Below are positions 63,869-64,000 of a DNA stretch of 64,000 bases, in pieces. Each line of letters starts with the position of its first letter. Position 1 is the stretch's first letter. The DNA is from Nocardia nova SH22a (lineage in GTDB: Bacteria; Actinomycetota; Actinomycetes; Mycobacteriales; Mycobacteriaceae). The stretch lies in contig NZ_CP006850.1 in assembly GCF_000523235.1 (NCBI RefSeq), positions 6,634,001 through 6,698,000 of the forward strand, given 5' to 3'. The notes beneath the pieces were generated by a model that did not search any database, had not been told where the DNA came from, and was given only the letters and a program-made list of their open reading frames with translations. A program made the translations under genes and the position numbers.

Positions 63869-64000
63869 GTGGAAGCGCGCACGGCACCGAGGTCGAACCG
63901 ACGCCCCGACCCAGCGTTGGAGTTGCAGGACGACCCACAGGAGTTGATGCCGCGCCGTCGTCCCACCCAGGAACGCAGCAAGCGCAAGTTCGACGCGCTG
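63869..64000 (+). CDS. TetR-family regulator, 5' part only
   Basis: The window ends inside this gene. A basic leader (RTAPRSNRRPDPALELQDD) precedes RRRPTQERSKRKFDAL, the typical opening of a TetR helix-turn-helix domain. GGAGG lies five bases upstream of the GTG at 63869; the GTG at 63866 is an alternative. The roughly 30-residue leader before the domain is longer than usual. Confidence 0.65.
   Translation, partial: MEARTAPRSNRRPDPALELQDDPQELMPRRRPTQERSKRKFDAL

Overview
The window is high-GC actinobacterial DNA. It most likely comes from a mycolic-acid-containing member of the Mycobacteriales, and Nocardia is the best guess. The supporting evidence is a backbone that, from memory, follows the M. 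tuberculosis Rv2509-Rv2521 order: cmrA-like SDR, HerA-like ATPase, orn, tRNA-His, an LppS-type L,D-transpeptidase, tRNA-Lys, a DUF3618 protein and bcp. A DesA3-type desaturase with its reductase, frequent GTG starts, and dense 4-bp gene overlaps fit the same picture. No rRNA, CRISPR array or transposase was seen.

Layout. (1) 0.1-9 kb: two catabolic units facing each other, an amidohydrolase plus aldehyde dehydrogenase on + and an operon of amidohydrolase, fused indolepyruvate ferredoxin oxidoreductase and EthD-like protein on -. Both have an AGTAAGTA element upstream. (2) 9-18 kb: LysR regulator, flavoprotein disulfide-type reductase, small housekeeping or unknown proteins, DUF445 protein, tRNA-Gly and a three-gene ABC-2 exporter. 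(3) 18-25 kb: desaturase/reductase/TetR unit, then a PadR/FadH/VOC operon. (4) 25-34 kb: the conserved backbone listed above, interrupted by a second lysA-like gene, a secreted protein and a MetE-like enzyme. (5) 34-57 kb: a large accessory metabolic block between tRNA-Lys and DUF3618/bcp. (6) 58.1-62.2 kb: a lower-GC island bounded by the bcp 3' end and a decayed second copy of it. (7) 62.3-64 kb: an unknown membrane protein and the start of a TetR gene.

The most interesting part is block 5. It contains an aspartate decarboxylase plus aspartate/alanine exchanger pair, which is a proton-motive cycle. Next is a three-gene operon that looks like aqdB-aqdC-aqdA (alkylquinolone signal degradation to anthranilate; the middle protein closely resembles cofactor-free Hod/Qdo dioxygenases). 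After that comes a complete set of upper 3-hydroxyanthranilate meta-cleavage genes in the order nbaE-H-G-F-C-D with a LysR gene at the end, a divergent aromatic-acid-type P450, and two closely similar deaminase-type amidohydrolases bracketing the set. CATACC/GGTATG inverted repeats occur at the two divergent promoters of this set, suggesting one LysR regulon. I infer, but cannot show, that anthranilate from the aqd operon could be hydroxylated to 3-hydroxyanthranilate and funnelled into the nba pathway. One gene of that pathway (nbaG) carries a one-base frameshift near its 3' end that joins it in frame to nbaF.

The island at 58.1-62.2 kb holds a divergent pair of operons. The left one is an uncharacterised protein, DUF6879 and an Scr1-type helix-turn-helix regulator, followed by a decayed second copy of the same module. 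The right one is five tightly coupled small genes of unknown function, including a 24-residue membrane peptide and a secreted protein.
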